Shown piece after piece: positions 12,166 through 19,258 of a stretch of DNA of 19,258 bases. The position numbers were made by a program, and so were the translations under genes. This stretch comes from JARDZI01 sp041639705 (GTDB taxonomy: Bacteria > Bacillota > Clostridia > Clostridiales > Caloramatoraceae). How positions within the stretch are numbered: position 1 is the stretch's first letter; each line of letters starts with the position of its first letter. A model generated the notes under the pieces. It made no database searches. It saw nothing but the letters and a program-made list of their open reading frames with translations, and was not told where the DNA came from. The stretch lies in the NCBI GenBank assembly GCA_041639705.1, contig JBEQBT010000035.1, positions 1-19,258 of the forward strand. Direction: 5' to 3'.

Positions 12166-13422
12166 TCACTTAATATTTTCAAGCAAATATTTCTCAGCTT
12201 CTACGCACCAAAGTCCTCTGTTTCTTTTTATTATCTGCGCAAGAGCAGCAAAATGTGGATTTGCCTTTCCCTTTTCTTCAAAGTCTTCAATATCTGTTAA
12301 CTCCATATCAATTTGTGTATATATAAGCTTCTTTCCACCTGGAATCTTTGGAAGATTTAATGTAGTCTCAGCAACACAATTAATTCCTCCAATATGTGTA
12401 ACCATTACAGCAGGATTGATTTTCTTCTGCTCTGTTAATTTAAGTGATTCTATAAGGTCATCTGTATTTCCCCCGGTCGTCCCCATTACATGTGTAGAAG
12501 CATAATGTACATTGTAAAAGTTAACTTCTCCTGAAAAATTTATATCTGTAGGACCTGCAAAGAAATTGAGACAGCCGTCCCTGCCTAGAATCCTATCTGC
12601 CTGTTCTACAACGGACTTTACTGGAGCAAGGGCAAAAACATCGTCATATCCTGTGTCCCCGGTTAATTGCTTCAAATAGCCTGGTACATCCTCTATTTCT
12701 CTTGTGTTAACAAATATCAGCTCAATTCCACATTTTTTTGCTTCTTCTTCAGTAAATATTTCTTTCGCCCTGCTTAACCTTCTATTATCAACATCTGTAA
12801 CTACCAAAAGCCCCGGCCTTCTATCGCAGTGAAGTGCATAGTCAATGGCTCCAAGACCCATTGGGCCTGCTCCGGCGAGAATAGCCATCTTGCCACCCTC
12901 TTTAATCCCCATATAATGTTGGTATTTTCCCATTTCTGTGTGATAGTTTGCATGGAAGGCTCCAATTATACATGACATTGGTTCTGCCAGTGAAGCCTCA
13001 TAATATGTTTCTCCTGAATAGTTCAATAGGCATCCTATTTCCATAACCTCCTGGGGAATTATATTATAGGTTGCATCTCCTCCAAAATACATATATGAAT
13101 ACCCTGGAGACCACATCGTACCTTTATAATTTAATGCCGGCTGAAGGGCAAACCTAGTACCCTCCTTAAATTGCTTCTCCCACCTTTTTCCTACCTTAAT
13201 AATATTTCCTGAAAACTCATGACCTATTATTATAGGATTTTCATGTACATCCTTTGGAACCCTTTTATGATTTTCCCCGAGAATTGAGCATTTATAGGTT
13301 GACATACAAATACTGTCCGAAATAACCTCAACTAATATTTCATCTTCTTTAATCTCAGGAAGTTCAAATTCCTCAAGTCTTAAATCATTTGCACCATATA
13401 ACCTGACTGCCTTAGTTTTCAT
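12166..13422 (-). CDS. Zinc-dependent medium-chain dehydrogenase, L-sorbose-1-phosphate reductase-like, in mannitol operon
   Basis: 418 residues, longer than the roughly 350 usual for zinc alcohol dehydrogenases. The catalytic zinc ligands look like Cys39 (SICMSTYKC), His68-Glu69 (IGHEFSG) and Glu147 (LAEPMSC). A Rossmann site GAGPMGLGAID is at 184-194. The four-Cys structural zinc site is absent. Overall it resembles L-sorbose-1-phosphate reductase (SorE-type) enzymes that interconvert ketose and hexitol phosphates. It is the last gene of the mtl operon, 30 nt after mtlF, where mtlD (mannitol-1-phosphate 5-dehydrogenase, an unrelated fold) normally stands. The likely role is oxidation of mannitol-1-phosphate or glucitol-6-phosphate to fructose-6-phosphate; this is inference from context. 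Confidence 0.85.
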   Translation of the reverse strand: MKTKAVRLYGANDLRLEEFELPEIKEDEILVEVISDSICMSTYKCSILGENHKRVPKDVHENPIIIGHEFSGNIIKVGKRWEKQFKEGTRFALQPALNYKGTMWSPGYSYMYFGGDATYNIIPQEVMEIGCLLNYSGETYYEASLAEPMSCIIGAFHANYHTEMGKYQHYMGIKEGGKMAILAGAGPMGLGAIDYALHCDRRPGLLVVTDVDNRRLSRAKEIFTEEEAKKCGIELIFVNTREIEDVPGYLKQLTGDTGYDDVFALAPVKSVVEQADRILGRDGCLNFFAGPTDINFSGEVNFYNVHYASTHVMGTTGGNTDDLIESLKLTEQKKINPAVMVTHIGGINCVAETTLNLPKIPGGKKLIYTQIDMELTDIEDFEEKGKANPHFAALAQIIKRNRGLWCVEAEKYLLENIK

Positions 13423-13452
13423 TTACTATCCCGCCTTTTCTATTGTATTCAT

Positions 13453-14016
13453 TTAACCTAAAATATTATTGCTAATAAAAGCTTTATAAATTTGTTCAAC
13501 ATTCTTTGTAGTTTTCAGCATTTTTAATTTTTCGTCATCCTCATCCCCTATTATAGTTGCTATATTTGACAATATTGTTATATGCTCATTGCCAACACCT
13601 GCGATACCAATAACGAGGTAAGCCTTTTCTTCACCGAAATCTATCCCATCCGGGAACTGAAGTACTGAGATTCCGGATTTTTCTATTAACTCCTTAGCCC
13701 TGCCAACTCCATGGGGAATTGCCACACCGCTTCCTATATAGGTGGTTAATTCCTTTTCTCTCTCAATCATTGCATCTATATATTTTTCATCAACATAACC
13801 ACCATCGACTAAAACTTTTCCTGCCATTTTAATTGCCTCAAATTTATCAACTGATTCTAGGTTCAGTCTTATATTACTTCTGCTTAAAATTGCGCTATTT
13901 TCCTTATAACCAGCATTATCATTGTCCATACCATCCTCACCTTTTTCAAAGTCTTTGTTTTTTTGCTTAGCTCTTGCATTTTTGTTAAGATAATTTGATA
14001 TAACTTCAAAACCCAT
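13453..14016 (-). CDS. mtlF: PTS mannitol-type EIIA component with N-terminal extension
   Basis: 187 residues from the chosen start, against about 145 for typical MtlF. The EIIA domain begins near SNIRLNLESVDKFEAI and carries the phosphorylated His in GVAIPHGVGRAKE (His102 from this start). It passes phosphate from HPr to the IIB domain of MtlA. Two starts have ribosome sites: ATG 14016 (AGGAGG 7 nt upstream) and ATG 13929 (AAGGTGAGG 5 nt upstream), the second giving a normal-sized 158-residue protein. The extra 29 residues are basic and polar (MGFEVISNYLNKNARAKQKN). The start is 36 nt after mtlR. It could produce two forms. Confidence 0.9.
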   Translation of the reverse strand: MGFEVISNYLNKNARAKQKNKDFEKGEDGMDNDNAGYKENSAILSRSNIRLNLESVDKFEAIKMAGKVLVDGGYVDEKYIDAMIEREKELTTYIGSGVAIPHGVGRAKELIEKSGISVLQFPDGIDFGEEKAYLVIGIAGVGNEHITILSNIATIIGDEDDEKLKMLKTTKNVEQIYKAFISNNILG

Positions 14017-14052
14017 CCATAATCCTCCTAAACTAAGCTGCATCTTATTTTT

Positions 14053-16173
14053 TCAACTGCTTTTGATTTTATAAAACTTCTCAAGAATATTATTTAGCTT
14101 TTGATAAACCTCTTCTTTTGAGCCATTACGTAATTCATCAAAAAAATTAGAATCCTCAATCAACATTGTACTTATATAACTAATCACTTCAATGTAGGCT
14201 TTATCACAATTTTCCGGCGCCAGCATTATTATTGCTAATTTTATTTGCTCATTTTTTCCTTCTGCATTAATGAAATACAAGCCCTTATCAATTCTTACAA
14301 TGCCAAAATATAATTGTGTTACACTGGAAGTTCTGCAATGAAGAAGAATTGATTGAAAACCGGTAAGAACCGTGCTCCCCTTTTCTTCCCTTGCCTGCAA
14401 GGATGATTCCATCAAAGTTCTTTTTTCCTCATCTGCTGCCAAGGTGCTGCTTACAATCTCAATCAGTTCTTTAATTGAATTAATGTTTTTATACTCTTCA
14501 ATGAAAAAATTATTTAACACCTGAAGTATTCCATCCATGTAAGACATCACCCGTGCCAAATTTACCTTCAAATTGTTTGGTTTAACTTCACTCAATGAAA
14601 AGTGAATTACCCTGTCATTAAGGGTTTTAACAAAATTTCCTATTTTTTCCTTATCAATTTTTAAAAGTAATGGATTAACATGAATCACAGGAATAGGGCA
14701 ATTCTCCATGGGAATTGTAGATATTATAAAATCTATCCCCTTTTCCATTAACTTCTCCTGCTGCCAATGCAGTGTGGATATGACATCAACCACCTGAATA
14801 TTATCATATTCCTTTTCAATTCCTGCAGCAAGAAGCCTTGAAGTTCCTATGCCCGTAGCACATGCTATTGCTACCCTGTATGTCCTGTTGTCAGACTTTT
14901 TTACTCTTTCTATGGCAGCACCTAAATGCATGGCGATAAAGCCTATTTCAGAATCTGGCATTCTAATGCCAGTGCGTTTTTCAACAATCCCAGCGCATTT
15001 AGATGCTATTTTAAAAAACTGAGGATAAAAGTCCTTTATCTCCTTCAGCAGAGGGTTTCTTATGTCCATATTCATTCTTAGCCTGTTTATAGCAGGCTCC
15101 AAATGATTAATCAAACCAGTCAGAGCAAAATCATCCTGCTCTAAAAAAACTTTTGCCTCTGCCTCCGCCACATTTATCATTTCTTTTGCAATTTCAATGA
15201 TTTCCAAATCCTCAGAGGGATTATTTGTATACCCATTGTATATTTCTCGCTCCTTTGAGCCTCTTAAATGCATAGTAATGTAACCAGTTTCAGCCTCTGG
15301 TATTTCTATATTGAAGGTCTTTGATATTTTATTTGTTATATCCACTGCTTTACTATACTCGGGATAAGTTTTAAGTTCAGTTAAATAATCATTGTCCATA
15401 CTTATGCTTTCTTTCTTTCCTATTCGTTGTATGGCAAGGGCTAAATGAACAAGCAGCCCGATATAAGCATTATCTGTTAATCTATGTTCCAGTGATTCTT
15501 CCAATTCGAATATCAAGACTTCTAATTTTCTAATTGTATCCTTTTCAATTAAATTCAACACCCTACTACTGGTATTTTCCTCAATTAATTTAGCACTGTT
15601 TTTATCAATTGAAATATTTCCCCTTACCAAATCTAGTAATTCATATTCATTTATGTTTTCGTATATCAAATTTACTATTGCTTTTCTTAAGGTTTTTTCC
15701 TGACCCTTAAGATAAATACCAAGTCCGGGTTTTTTTATCAGATTTAGATCATATTTATTTAACCATTCTTCAACTTTTTCCAAATCATTTCTGACTGTTC
15801 CCTCTGCTACATTGAGCAATCTGGTAAAGCTATATATTTTTACCGGTTCACTGTTTTGCAAAAGTTCACTGATTATTATTATTTGTCTTTCCCTGGAATT
15901 ATAGATTTTAATTCCTTTTTGTTCTTCAAGATGCAGTGATAATGATTTTACATTTTCAAAGCTTCCCTTAATTTTTATACCTATTCCTGCTTTCTTATCA
16001 ATACTGCAGCCATAGGTTTTTAGCCATTTTTCTATATCAGGTAATTCTCTCAGCACTGTCCTACTGCTGATTCCAAGTTTTTCAGCAATACTAAAAATAG
16101 TTACATATTTATCCACAGTGTAAATACTTCTTAATATTTCCTTCTGCCTAATGGTTATTTTAAATTTATTCAT
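14053..16173 (-). CDS. mtlR: Mannitol operon transcriptional activator (PRD/EIIB/EIIA, BglG-MtlR family)
   Basis: 706 residues. Domain order: N-terminal HTH (about 8-60) and second HTH/Mga-like segment (about 95-150), PRD1 (about 200-310, His243 and His302), PRD2 (about 320-425, His357 and His416), a GatB-like EIIB domain with Cys438 in IACATGIGTSR, and an EIIA-like domain with His612 in LLHCRTSS. This matches the B. subtilis MtlR architecture, where PRD2 histidines are phosphorylated by HPr for activation and the EIIB Cys and EIIA His are used by the mannitol PTS to signal substrate. It should activate the promoter upstream of mtlA. The start has AAGGTGG 6 nt upstream. It lies between mtlA and mtlF, as in clostridial mtl clusters. 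Confidence 0.93.
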   Translation of the reverse strand: MNKFKITIRQKEILRSIYTVDKYVTIFSIAEKLGISSRTVLRELPDIEKWLKTYGCSIDKKAGIGIKIKGSFENVKSLSLHLEEQKGIKIYNSRERQIIIISELLQNSEPVKIYSFTRLLNVAEGTVRNDLEKVEEWLNKYDLNLIKKPGLGIYLKGQEKTLRKAIVNLIYENINEYELLDLVRGNISIDKNSAKLIEENTSSRVLNLIEKDTIRKLEVLIFELEESLEHRLTDNAYIGLLVHLALAIQRIGKKESISMDNDYLTELKTYPEYSKAVDITNKISKTFNIEIPEAETGYITMHLRGSKEREIYNGYTNNPSEDLEIIEIAKEMINVAEAEAKVFLEQDDFALTGLINHLEPAINRLRMNMDIRNPLLKEIKDFYPQFFKIASKCAGIVEKRTGIRMPDSEIGFIAMHLGAAIERVKKSDNRTYRVAIACATGIGTSRLLAAGIEKEYDNIQVVDVISTLHWQQEKLMEKGIDFIISTIPMENCPIPVIHVNPLLLKIDKEKIGNFVKTLNDRVIHFSLSEVKPNNLKVNLARVMSYMDGILQVLNNFFIEEYKNINSIKELIEIVSSTLAADEEKRTLMESSLQAREEKGSTVLTGFQSILLHCRTSSVTQLYFGIVRIDKGLYFINAEGKNEQIKLAIIMLAPENCDKAYIEVISYISTMLIEDSNFFDELRNGSKEEVYQKLNNILEKFYKIKSS

Positions 16174-16192
16174 GCTTTACCACCTTATTATT

Positions 16193-16223
16193 AAGAACAG
16201 TGGAAAAATATTCCACCGTTCTT
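16193..16223 (-). promoter_or_regulatory. Intercistronic hairpin between mtlA and mtlR
   Basis: Arms 16211-16223 and 16193-16205 form a 13-bp stem on the minus strand with one G-U and a 5-nt loop. It begins 8 nt after the mtlA stop. The following TTCTTAATAATAAGG is not a full T-run, so it may be a partial terminator or 3'-end stabiliser lowering mtlR relative to mtlA. Confidence 0.6.
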
Positions 16224-16230
16224 CTATTAA

Positions 16231-17625
16231 TTAAGATAATCTTTTTACTAAAGCATCGTATTCTGGGCTGTTGATGAAATTTTGTATTGATATATGCTCA
16301 GCTTTTGGAGCCTTTATCTTTGCTCTTTCAGTTAGGTTTTCATGAGTAACAACTATTTCAGCATCAGATGGAATTTCATCCACTGCACAATGCACTACCT
16401 CAATTTTTAGTCCTGCTTTTTGCAGCTTGTTTCTTAAGGTTGTTGCTCCCATTGCACTTGAACCCATACCTGCATCACAGGCAAATATAATCTTACTAAT
16501 GTTTTTCTTTGAAGAAAGGTTTTTACTTTCCTTTACTTTAACTATAGCTTCAGAAAGTTCATCATCATCCATTTTACTTGCACTTCTCTTAACAAAGTAG
16601 GAAGCTACTAGGAAGGATACTGCCGTAGAAACAATTACTCCTGCCAGTACTCCAAAAATACCTCCCCTTGGTGTCATTGCTAAAACAGCAAATATACTTC
16701 CTGGTGAAGGAGTAGCTACAAGTCCAGCTCCAAATATTCCGAATGTTAATACTCCACTGGCTCCTCCAGCTATTATTGCAAGTAATAAAGCCGGATTCAT
16801 CAGTACATATGGGAAGTATATTTCATGTATTCCACCAAGGAACTGTATAATAATAGCACCTGGTGCTGATTGTTTTATCATACCCTTTGAAAACACCCAG
16901 TAAGCAAGAAGTATTCCAAGTCCCGGTCCTGGATTCGGTTCAAGAAGGAAGAATATTGACTTTCCTAATTCCTTTGCTTCCTGTAATCCAATTGGGCTCA
17001 ATATTCCAAAATTTATTGCATTGTTTAAAAAGAGTACTTTTCCTGGTTCTATAAATATTGAAGCAAGTGGAAGAAGTCCTGCATTTACTATAACTTGAAC
17101 TCCTGCGCTTAACAAATTATTTAATGCCAGAACAACTGGACCAATTCCAAGATAGGCAAGTAATGTAAGAATTCCTCCTATTATTCCTGCTGAAAAGTTA
17201 TTAACAAGCATTTCGAAGCCTGCAGGAATTTTTCCCTCTATTGCCTGGTCAAACTTTTTAATAGCATAGCCACCAAGAGGTCCCATTATCATTGCACCTA
17301 AAAACATTGGTATTGAAGCGCCTGCTATAACTCCTATGGTTGCTATAGATCCAAGTACGCCTCCCCTTACTCCCCCTACCATTTTTCCACCAGTATAACC
17401 TATTAATAATGGCAGCAGGTATGTTATCATTGGCCCAACTATTTTTGCAAGATTTTCATTTGGAAGCCATCCTGTAGGTATAAATAATGCCGTGATTAAT
17501 CCCCATGCTATAAATGCACCAATATTAGGCATAACCATTCCACTTAAGAAACGGCCAAATCTTTGAATAGTTGCTTGAGCACTGCTCTTTGTCGGAATCT
17601 GAGAATTTGTTGACAGATTTGACAT
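16231..17625 (-). CDS. mtlA: PTS mannitol transporter EIICB
   Basis: 464 residues. The IIC membrane domain (about 25-345) has many hydrophobic spans and the conserved GIHEIYFPYV loop (His267, Glu268) that shapes the sugar site; other typical stretches are GMVMPNIGAFIAWG and TPSPGSIFAV. After a hydrophilic linker the IIB domain (about 375-464) has the phosphorylated Cys383 in IIFACDAGMGSSAMGA. It transports mannitol while phosphorylating it to mannitol-1-phosphate. The IIA function is supplied by the separate mtlF gene, as in other clostridia. The start has GAGGGGGT 7 nt upstream. It is first in the operon, with a strong promoter at 17706-17734. Substrate breadth (mannitol only, or glucitol too) is uncertain given the unusual dehydrogenase. 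Confidence 0.95.
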   Translation of the reverse strand: MSNLSTNSQIPTKSSAQATIQRFGRFLSGMVMPNIGAFIAWGLITALFIPTGWLPNENLAKIVGPMITYLLPLLIGYTGGKMVGGVRGGVLGSIATIGVIAGASIPMFLGAMIMGPLGGYAIKKFDQAIEGKIPAGFEMLVNNFSAGIIGGILTLLAYLGIGPVVLALNNLLSAGVQVIVNAGLLPLASIFIEPGKVLFLNNAINFGILSPIGLQEAKELGKSIFFLLEPNPGPGLGILLAYWVFSKGMIKQSAPGAIIIQFLGGIHEIYFPYVLMNPALLLAIIAGGASGVLTFGIFGAGLVATPSPGSIFAVLAMTPRGGIFGVLAGVIVSTAVSFLVASYFVKRSASKMDDDELSEAIVKVKESKNLSSKKNISKIIFACDAGMGSSAMGATTLRNKLQKAGLKIEVVHCAVDEIPSDAEIVVTHENLTERAKIKAPKAEHISIQNFINSPEYDALVKRLS

Positions 17626-17669
17626 TTTGCTTACCCCCTCAATTTTGTTTGCTTAATTTATTTATTGGT

Positions 17670-17707
17670 TTTCTGCAGAAATCCTTTTTTCATTAAGTTA
17701 GCTTAAT
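17670..17707 (-). promoter_or_regulatory. Inverted repeats around the mtlA transcription start (candidate operators)
   Basis: A perfect 12-bp palindrome TTTCTGCAGAAA (17670-17681) lies in the early leader, and ATTAAG/CTTAAT (17692-17707) straddles the predicted start. Either could be a repressor or catabolite-control site, but neither fits the CcpA cre consensus closely. Confidence 0.25.
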
Positions 17708-17734
17708 TGTAGAGTATAAAGAATTAATATTCAA
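17706..17734 (-). promoter_or_regulatory. Promoter of the mannitol operon
   Basis: On the minus strand TTGAAT (17729-17734) and TACAAT (17706-17711) are separated by 17 nt. The start would be near 17699, giving a leader of about 70 nt before mtlA. Confidence 0.7.
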
Positions 17735-17752
17735 TCTGAAGATATTATATAT

Positions 17753-17778
17753 AAGTCATCAAGAGTTAGTGACAAAAT
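17753..17778 (-). promoter_or_regulatory. Candidate MtlR activator site upstream of the mtlA -35
   Basis: The minus strand has TTTTGTCAC ... GATGACTT, with GTCA/TGAC arms at 17755-17758 and 17770-17773. It resembles a degenerate B. subtilis MtlR box (TTGNCACA-N4-TGTGNCAA) and is centred about 65 bp upstream of the predicted start, a normal place for this activator. The match is imperfect. Confidence 0.28.
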
Positions 17779-17793
17779 TAAATATTCGAATAA

Positions 17794-17919
17794 TTACCCT
17801 CTATCTACAGTATAACCATATAAAATTCCGTTATAAATGCACACCTGTAGGTTCCATGGGATGTTTGAAGATATAAAACTTATTTTTATAAGGATCTGCG
17901 GAGCATCTGAAACTTTCAA
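17794..17919 (-). CDS. Possible 41-aa ORF upstream of the mannitol promoter
   Basis: A TTG at 17919 is preceded by AAGGAG with a 5-nt gap, a good ribosome site, and the frame runs to TAA at 17794. The product is mixed hydrophobic (KVSDAPQILIKISFISSNIP ... GILYGYTVDRG). No family recognised. It lies between the broken uvrA and the mtlA promoter, downstream of a nested inverted repeat. It may be a small peptide gene or chance. Confidence 0.3.
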   Translation of the reverse strand: MKVSDAPQILIKISFISSNIPWNLQVCIYNGILYGYTVDRG

Positions 17920-17932
17920 GTTTACTCCTTAT

Positions 17933-17994
17933 AACTGGAAAGGCATTTTACATAATCACAAGTATGTAATAATTTTGAGGGGCTGATTCCAGTT
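17933..17994 (-). repeat. Nested inverted repeat after uvrA
   Basis: Outer arms AACTGGAA (17933-17940) and TTCCAGTT (17987-17994) enclose an inner hairpin TTACATA/TATGTAA (17948-17969). It begins 3 nt after the uvrA stop on the minus strand and ends 3 nt before the ribosome site of the possible 41-residue ORF. It lacks a T-run, so it is not a standard terminator. Confidence 0.4.
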
Positions 17995-17997
17995 CAT

Positions 17998-18554
17998 TTA
18001 CTTGGTTAATTTTAAATATTTTTTTAGATATTGTCCCGTATAGGAGTTTGGTTGTGCAGCAATTTTCTCTGGTGTTCCCTGGGCAATTACTGTTCCTCCG
18101 CCCTCTCCTCCTTCAGGTCCCATATCAATTATATAGTCTGCAGTTTTAATCACATCCAGGTTGTGTTCTATTATAACTACAGAATTACCTGGGGAATTCC
18201 TATTCTCCCATACAAAAGACGAAGGTAATCATAAATTTCTGTAACCGTTCCAACGGTGGAACGTGGGTTATGGTTAGTTGATTTCTGAGAAATAGCAATA
18301 GCTGGAGAAAGTCCTTCAATACTGACTACATCAGGCTTCTTCATTTGCCCCATAAACTGCCTTGCGTAGGAAGACAGAGACTCCATATATCGTCTCTGTC
18401 CATCTGCATAAATTGTATCAAAGGCAAGTGAAGACTTGCCAGAACCACTAAGCCCAGTTATAACTACCAATTTATCCTTGGGTATGTCTATATCAATATT
18501 TTTCAAATTATGCTCACAGGCTCCTCTGATTCGCATGTAGGTTGTCTCAGCCAT
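17998..18554 (-). pseudogene. uvrA: uvrA with large internal deletion and frameshift
   Basis: The 5' part (ATG 18554, ribosome site GGAAAGGACTG) encodes the true UvrA N-terminus: HNLKNIDIDIPKDKL, Walker A GLSGSGKSS, YMESLSSYARQF and QKSTNHNPRSTVGTVTEIYD, up to LLYGRIGIP. At about 18187-18195 it joins directly to the UvrA C-terminus in another frame: GNSVVIIEHNLDVIKTADY, IIDMGPEGGEGGGTVIAQGT and YTGQYLKKYL, with the stop at 17998-18000. About 120 N-terminal and 63 C-terminal residues remain of a protein normally around 940. Both zinc modules, both ABC signatures, the first Walker B and the whole second Walker A region are gone. The native frame after the join ends at 18177. Excision-repair damage recognition by this copy must be lost; an intact copy elsewhere, or an assembly collapse, is possible. 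Confidence 0.92.
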
Positions 18555-18621
18555 TTAAATCAGTCCTTTCCCTACTTAAGAATGCATTTCTGTTTTTGTC
18601 AAATTTATAGAACTGTCATAA

Positions 18622-18957
18622 TTAAATTTGGGTTTGTTTCTTTCTGGACCTTGTAGCAGGCTTCTTCTTTGAAAGTTCTAGTTTTGCCTTTTCTTCCAGT
18701 TTTGCTGCTTCCCGTTCTTTTTCTATAAGCTCAAGCTCCTGTTCTATTTGCTCTTGTTTTCTACGACATTCTTCCATTACATTTTCCTGGGCTGCTTTAT
18801 CAACAGCTTTTAGAAATTTTTCAAATGCATCTGGATATATAAATATTTTTGTTCCAATATTCTCTTCAAACTGCACACATATCTTATTATCATCTACTTT
18901 TATAATAACTCCCTCTCCAAAGGAAATGTGTTCCACTTTCTCATTTACTAGATTCAT
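18622..18957 (-). CDS. Hypothetical protein with small beta domain and coiled coil, 111 aa
   Basis: Residues 1-50 (VEHISFGEGVIIKVDDNKIC, then VQFEENIGTKIFIYPDAFEK) look like a compact beta barrel with the V-H-xx-FG-xG-xI pattern seen in Tudor/SH3-like tails of helicases such as PcrA. Residues 55-95 form a Glu/Lys-rich coiled coil and the tail is strongly basic (KKKPATRSRKKQTQ), suggesting nucleic-acid binding. The ATG overlaps the stop of the upstream gene (ATGA, 18954-18957) with GGAGGT 6 nt upstream, so the two are coupled and probably work together. No family name can be assigned. Confidence 0.8.
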   Translation of the reverse strand: MNLVNEKVEHISFGEGVIIKVDDNKICVQFEENIGTKIFIYPDAFEKFLKAVDKAAQENVMEECRRKQEQIEQELELIEKEREAAKLEEKAKLELSKKKPATRSRKKQTQI

Positions 18958-19258
18958 TGGTTTACCTCCTTAAGTTCATTAATGTTTTCTTTCTTATCTT
19001 CTTTGGTGTAAGCAAACTGCTTTTCCTTCCAGGGCATGGAACCACTGTAATACTTATTTGCTATATGGATTTGTGTTAAGCTGTCAAGTCTGGAAAGTCG
19101 CTGATATGCACACTTGATTGAATCAAAGTCTTCCTTTGATGTTATTTTAAAAGAACACTTTTTACCCTGACAGCTAAAAACATTTAATCGATTGCATTTT
19201 CCATATTCAGATAAAGCAATGCAATCAGGGAATCCACTCAAATCCTGTATTTTGTTTC
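18954..19258 (-). CDS. Hypothetical cysteine-rich protein, 5' end cut by window
   Basis: The frame stays open to the right edge: TKIQDLSGFPDCIALSEY precedes GKCNRLNVFSCQGKKCSF, so the TTG at 19239-19241 is probably not the start and the true one lies just beyond the window. Four Cys (spacing C-x7-C-x7-C-x4-C) in the first 35 residues suggest a metal-binding knuckle. The segment SIKCAYQRLSRLDSLTQIHI and SGSMPWKEKQF follow. The last four bases overlap the next gene's start. Unrecognised; the pairing with the coiled-coil protein is the main clue. Confidence 0.75.
   Translation of the reverse strand, partial: NKIQDLSGFPDCIALSEYGKCNRLNVFSCQGKKCSFKITSKEDFDSIKCAYQRLSRLDSLTQIHIANKYYSGSMPWKEKQFAYTKEDKKENINELKEVNQ

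Noticed and set aside
16863..17054. Plus-strand 63-codon frame
   Set aside because: Antisense to the mtlA membrane domain.
18031..18228. Plus-strand 65-codon frame
   Set aside because: Antisense to the uvrA remnant junction; no start signal.
18600..18630. Terminator after the coiled-coil protein gene
   Set aside because: CAAATTTA/TAAATTTG arms pair over 8 bp, but the loop is 15 nt and no T-run follows.
1..19258. CRISPR array
   Set aside because: No regularly spaced direct repeats were seen; repeats found are hairpins or one pair of 9-mers.
1..19258. tRNA or rRNA genes
   Set aside because: No TTCRANYC T-loop with matching cloverleaf and no rRNA-like blocks seen in the intergenic gaps.

Overview
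The window is AT-rich DNA from a low-GC Gram-positive anaerobe, most likely a Clostridium or close relative. The reasons are strong AGGAGG ribosome-binding sites, sigma-A type promoters, a clostridial-style mannitol PTS operon, a ydaO-type c-di-AMP riboswitch, a MacA/YknX-type adaptor paired with an ABC ATPase, and two-CDGSH iron-sulfur proteins. Nearly all genes lie on the minus strand. The clear plus-strand genes are a small coiled-coil protein and a HAD phosphatase at 10451-11493.

Layout. 1-1462: start of an efflux operon (membrane-fusion adaptor, then ABC ATPase running off the left edge), behind a promoter carrying two direct repeats 11 bp apart. 1463-1913: a gene-free gap with a decayed membrane-protein fragment and a 31-bp perfect hairpin. 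1914-3541: DEAD-box RNA helicase and cold-shock protein, a cold-response pair with structured leaders. 3542-4166: a decayed AGCS sodium:alanine symporter fragment beside a three-hairpin module resembling the right end (omega-RNA region) of an IS200/IS605 TnpB element. 4167-6937: a translationally coupled pair, an octopine/nopaline-type dehydrogenase followed by a fused B12-binding/mutase-like protein. About 560 nt upstream of the pair is a c-di-AMP riboswitch with its own promoter and terminator. 7923-10095: a CDGSH/Fer4-like iron-sulfur protein and a stand-alone alpha-oxoamine synthase. 11494-12165: a gap with a newly noticed 38-residue membrane peptide gene. 12166-17625: mannitol operon in the order mtlA (IICB), mtlR, mtlF (IIA), then a zinc-type medium-chain dehydrogenase where mtlD would be expected. 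17998-18554: uvrA with most of the gene deleted and the ends joined out of frame. 18622-19258: two overlapping genes of unknown function, the upstream one cut by the right edge.

How it works together. The mannitol cluster is self-contained: uptake and phosphorylation by IICB plus IIA, control by the PRD activator MtlR, and oxidation of the hexitol phosphate by the zinc dehydrogenase. The B12 protein/opine-type dehydrogenase pair under a possible c-di-AMP leader is the strongest candidate for an undescribed pathway; its substrate cannot be read from sequence. Several decayed genes (MATE-like, AGCS, uvrA, small broken ORFs) show that this part of the chromosome has been losing genes.
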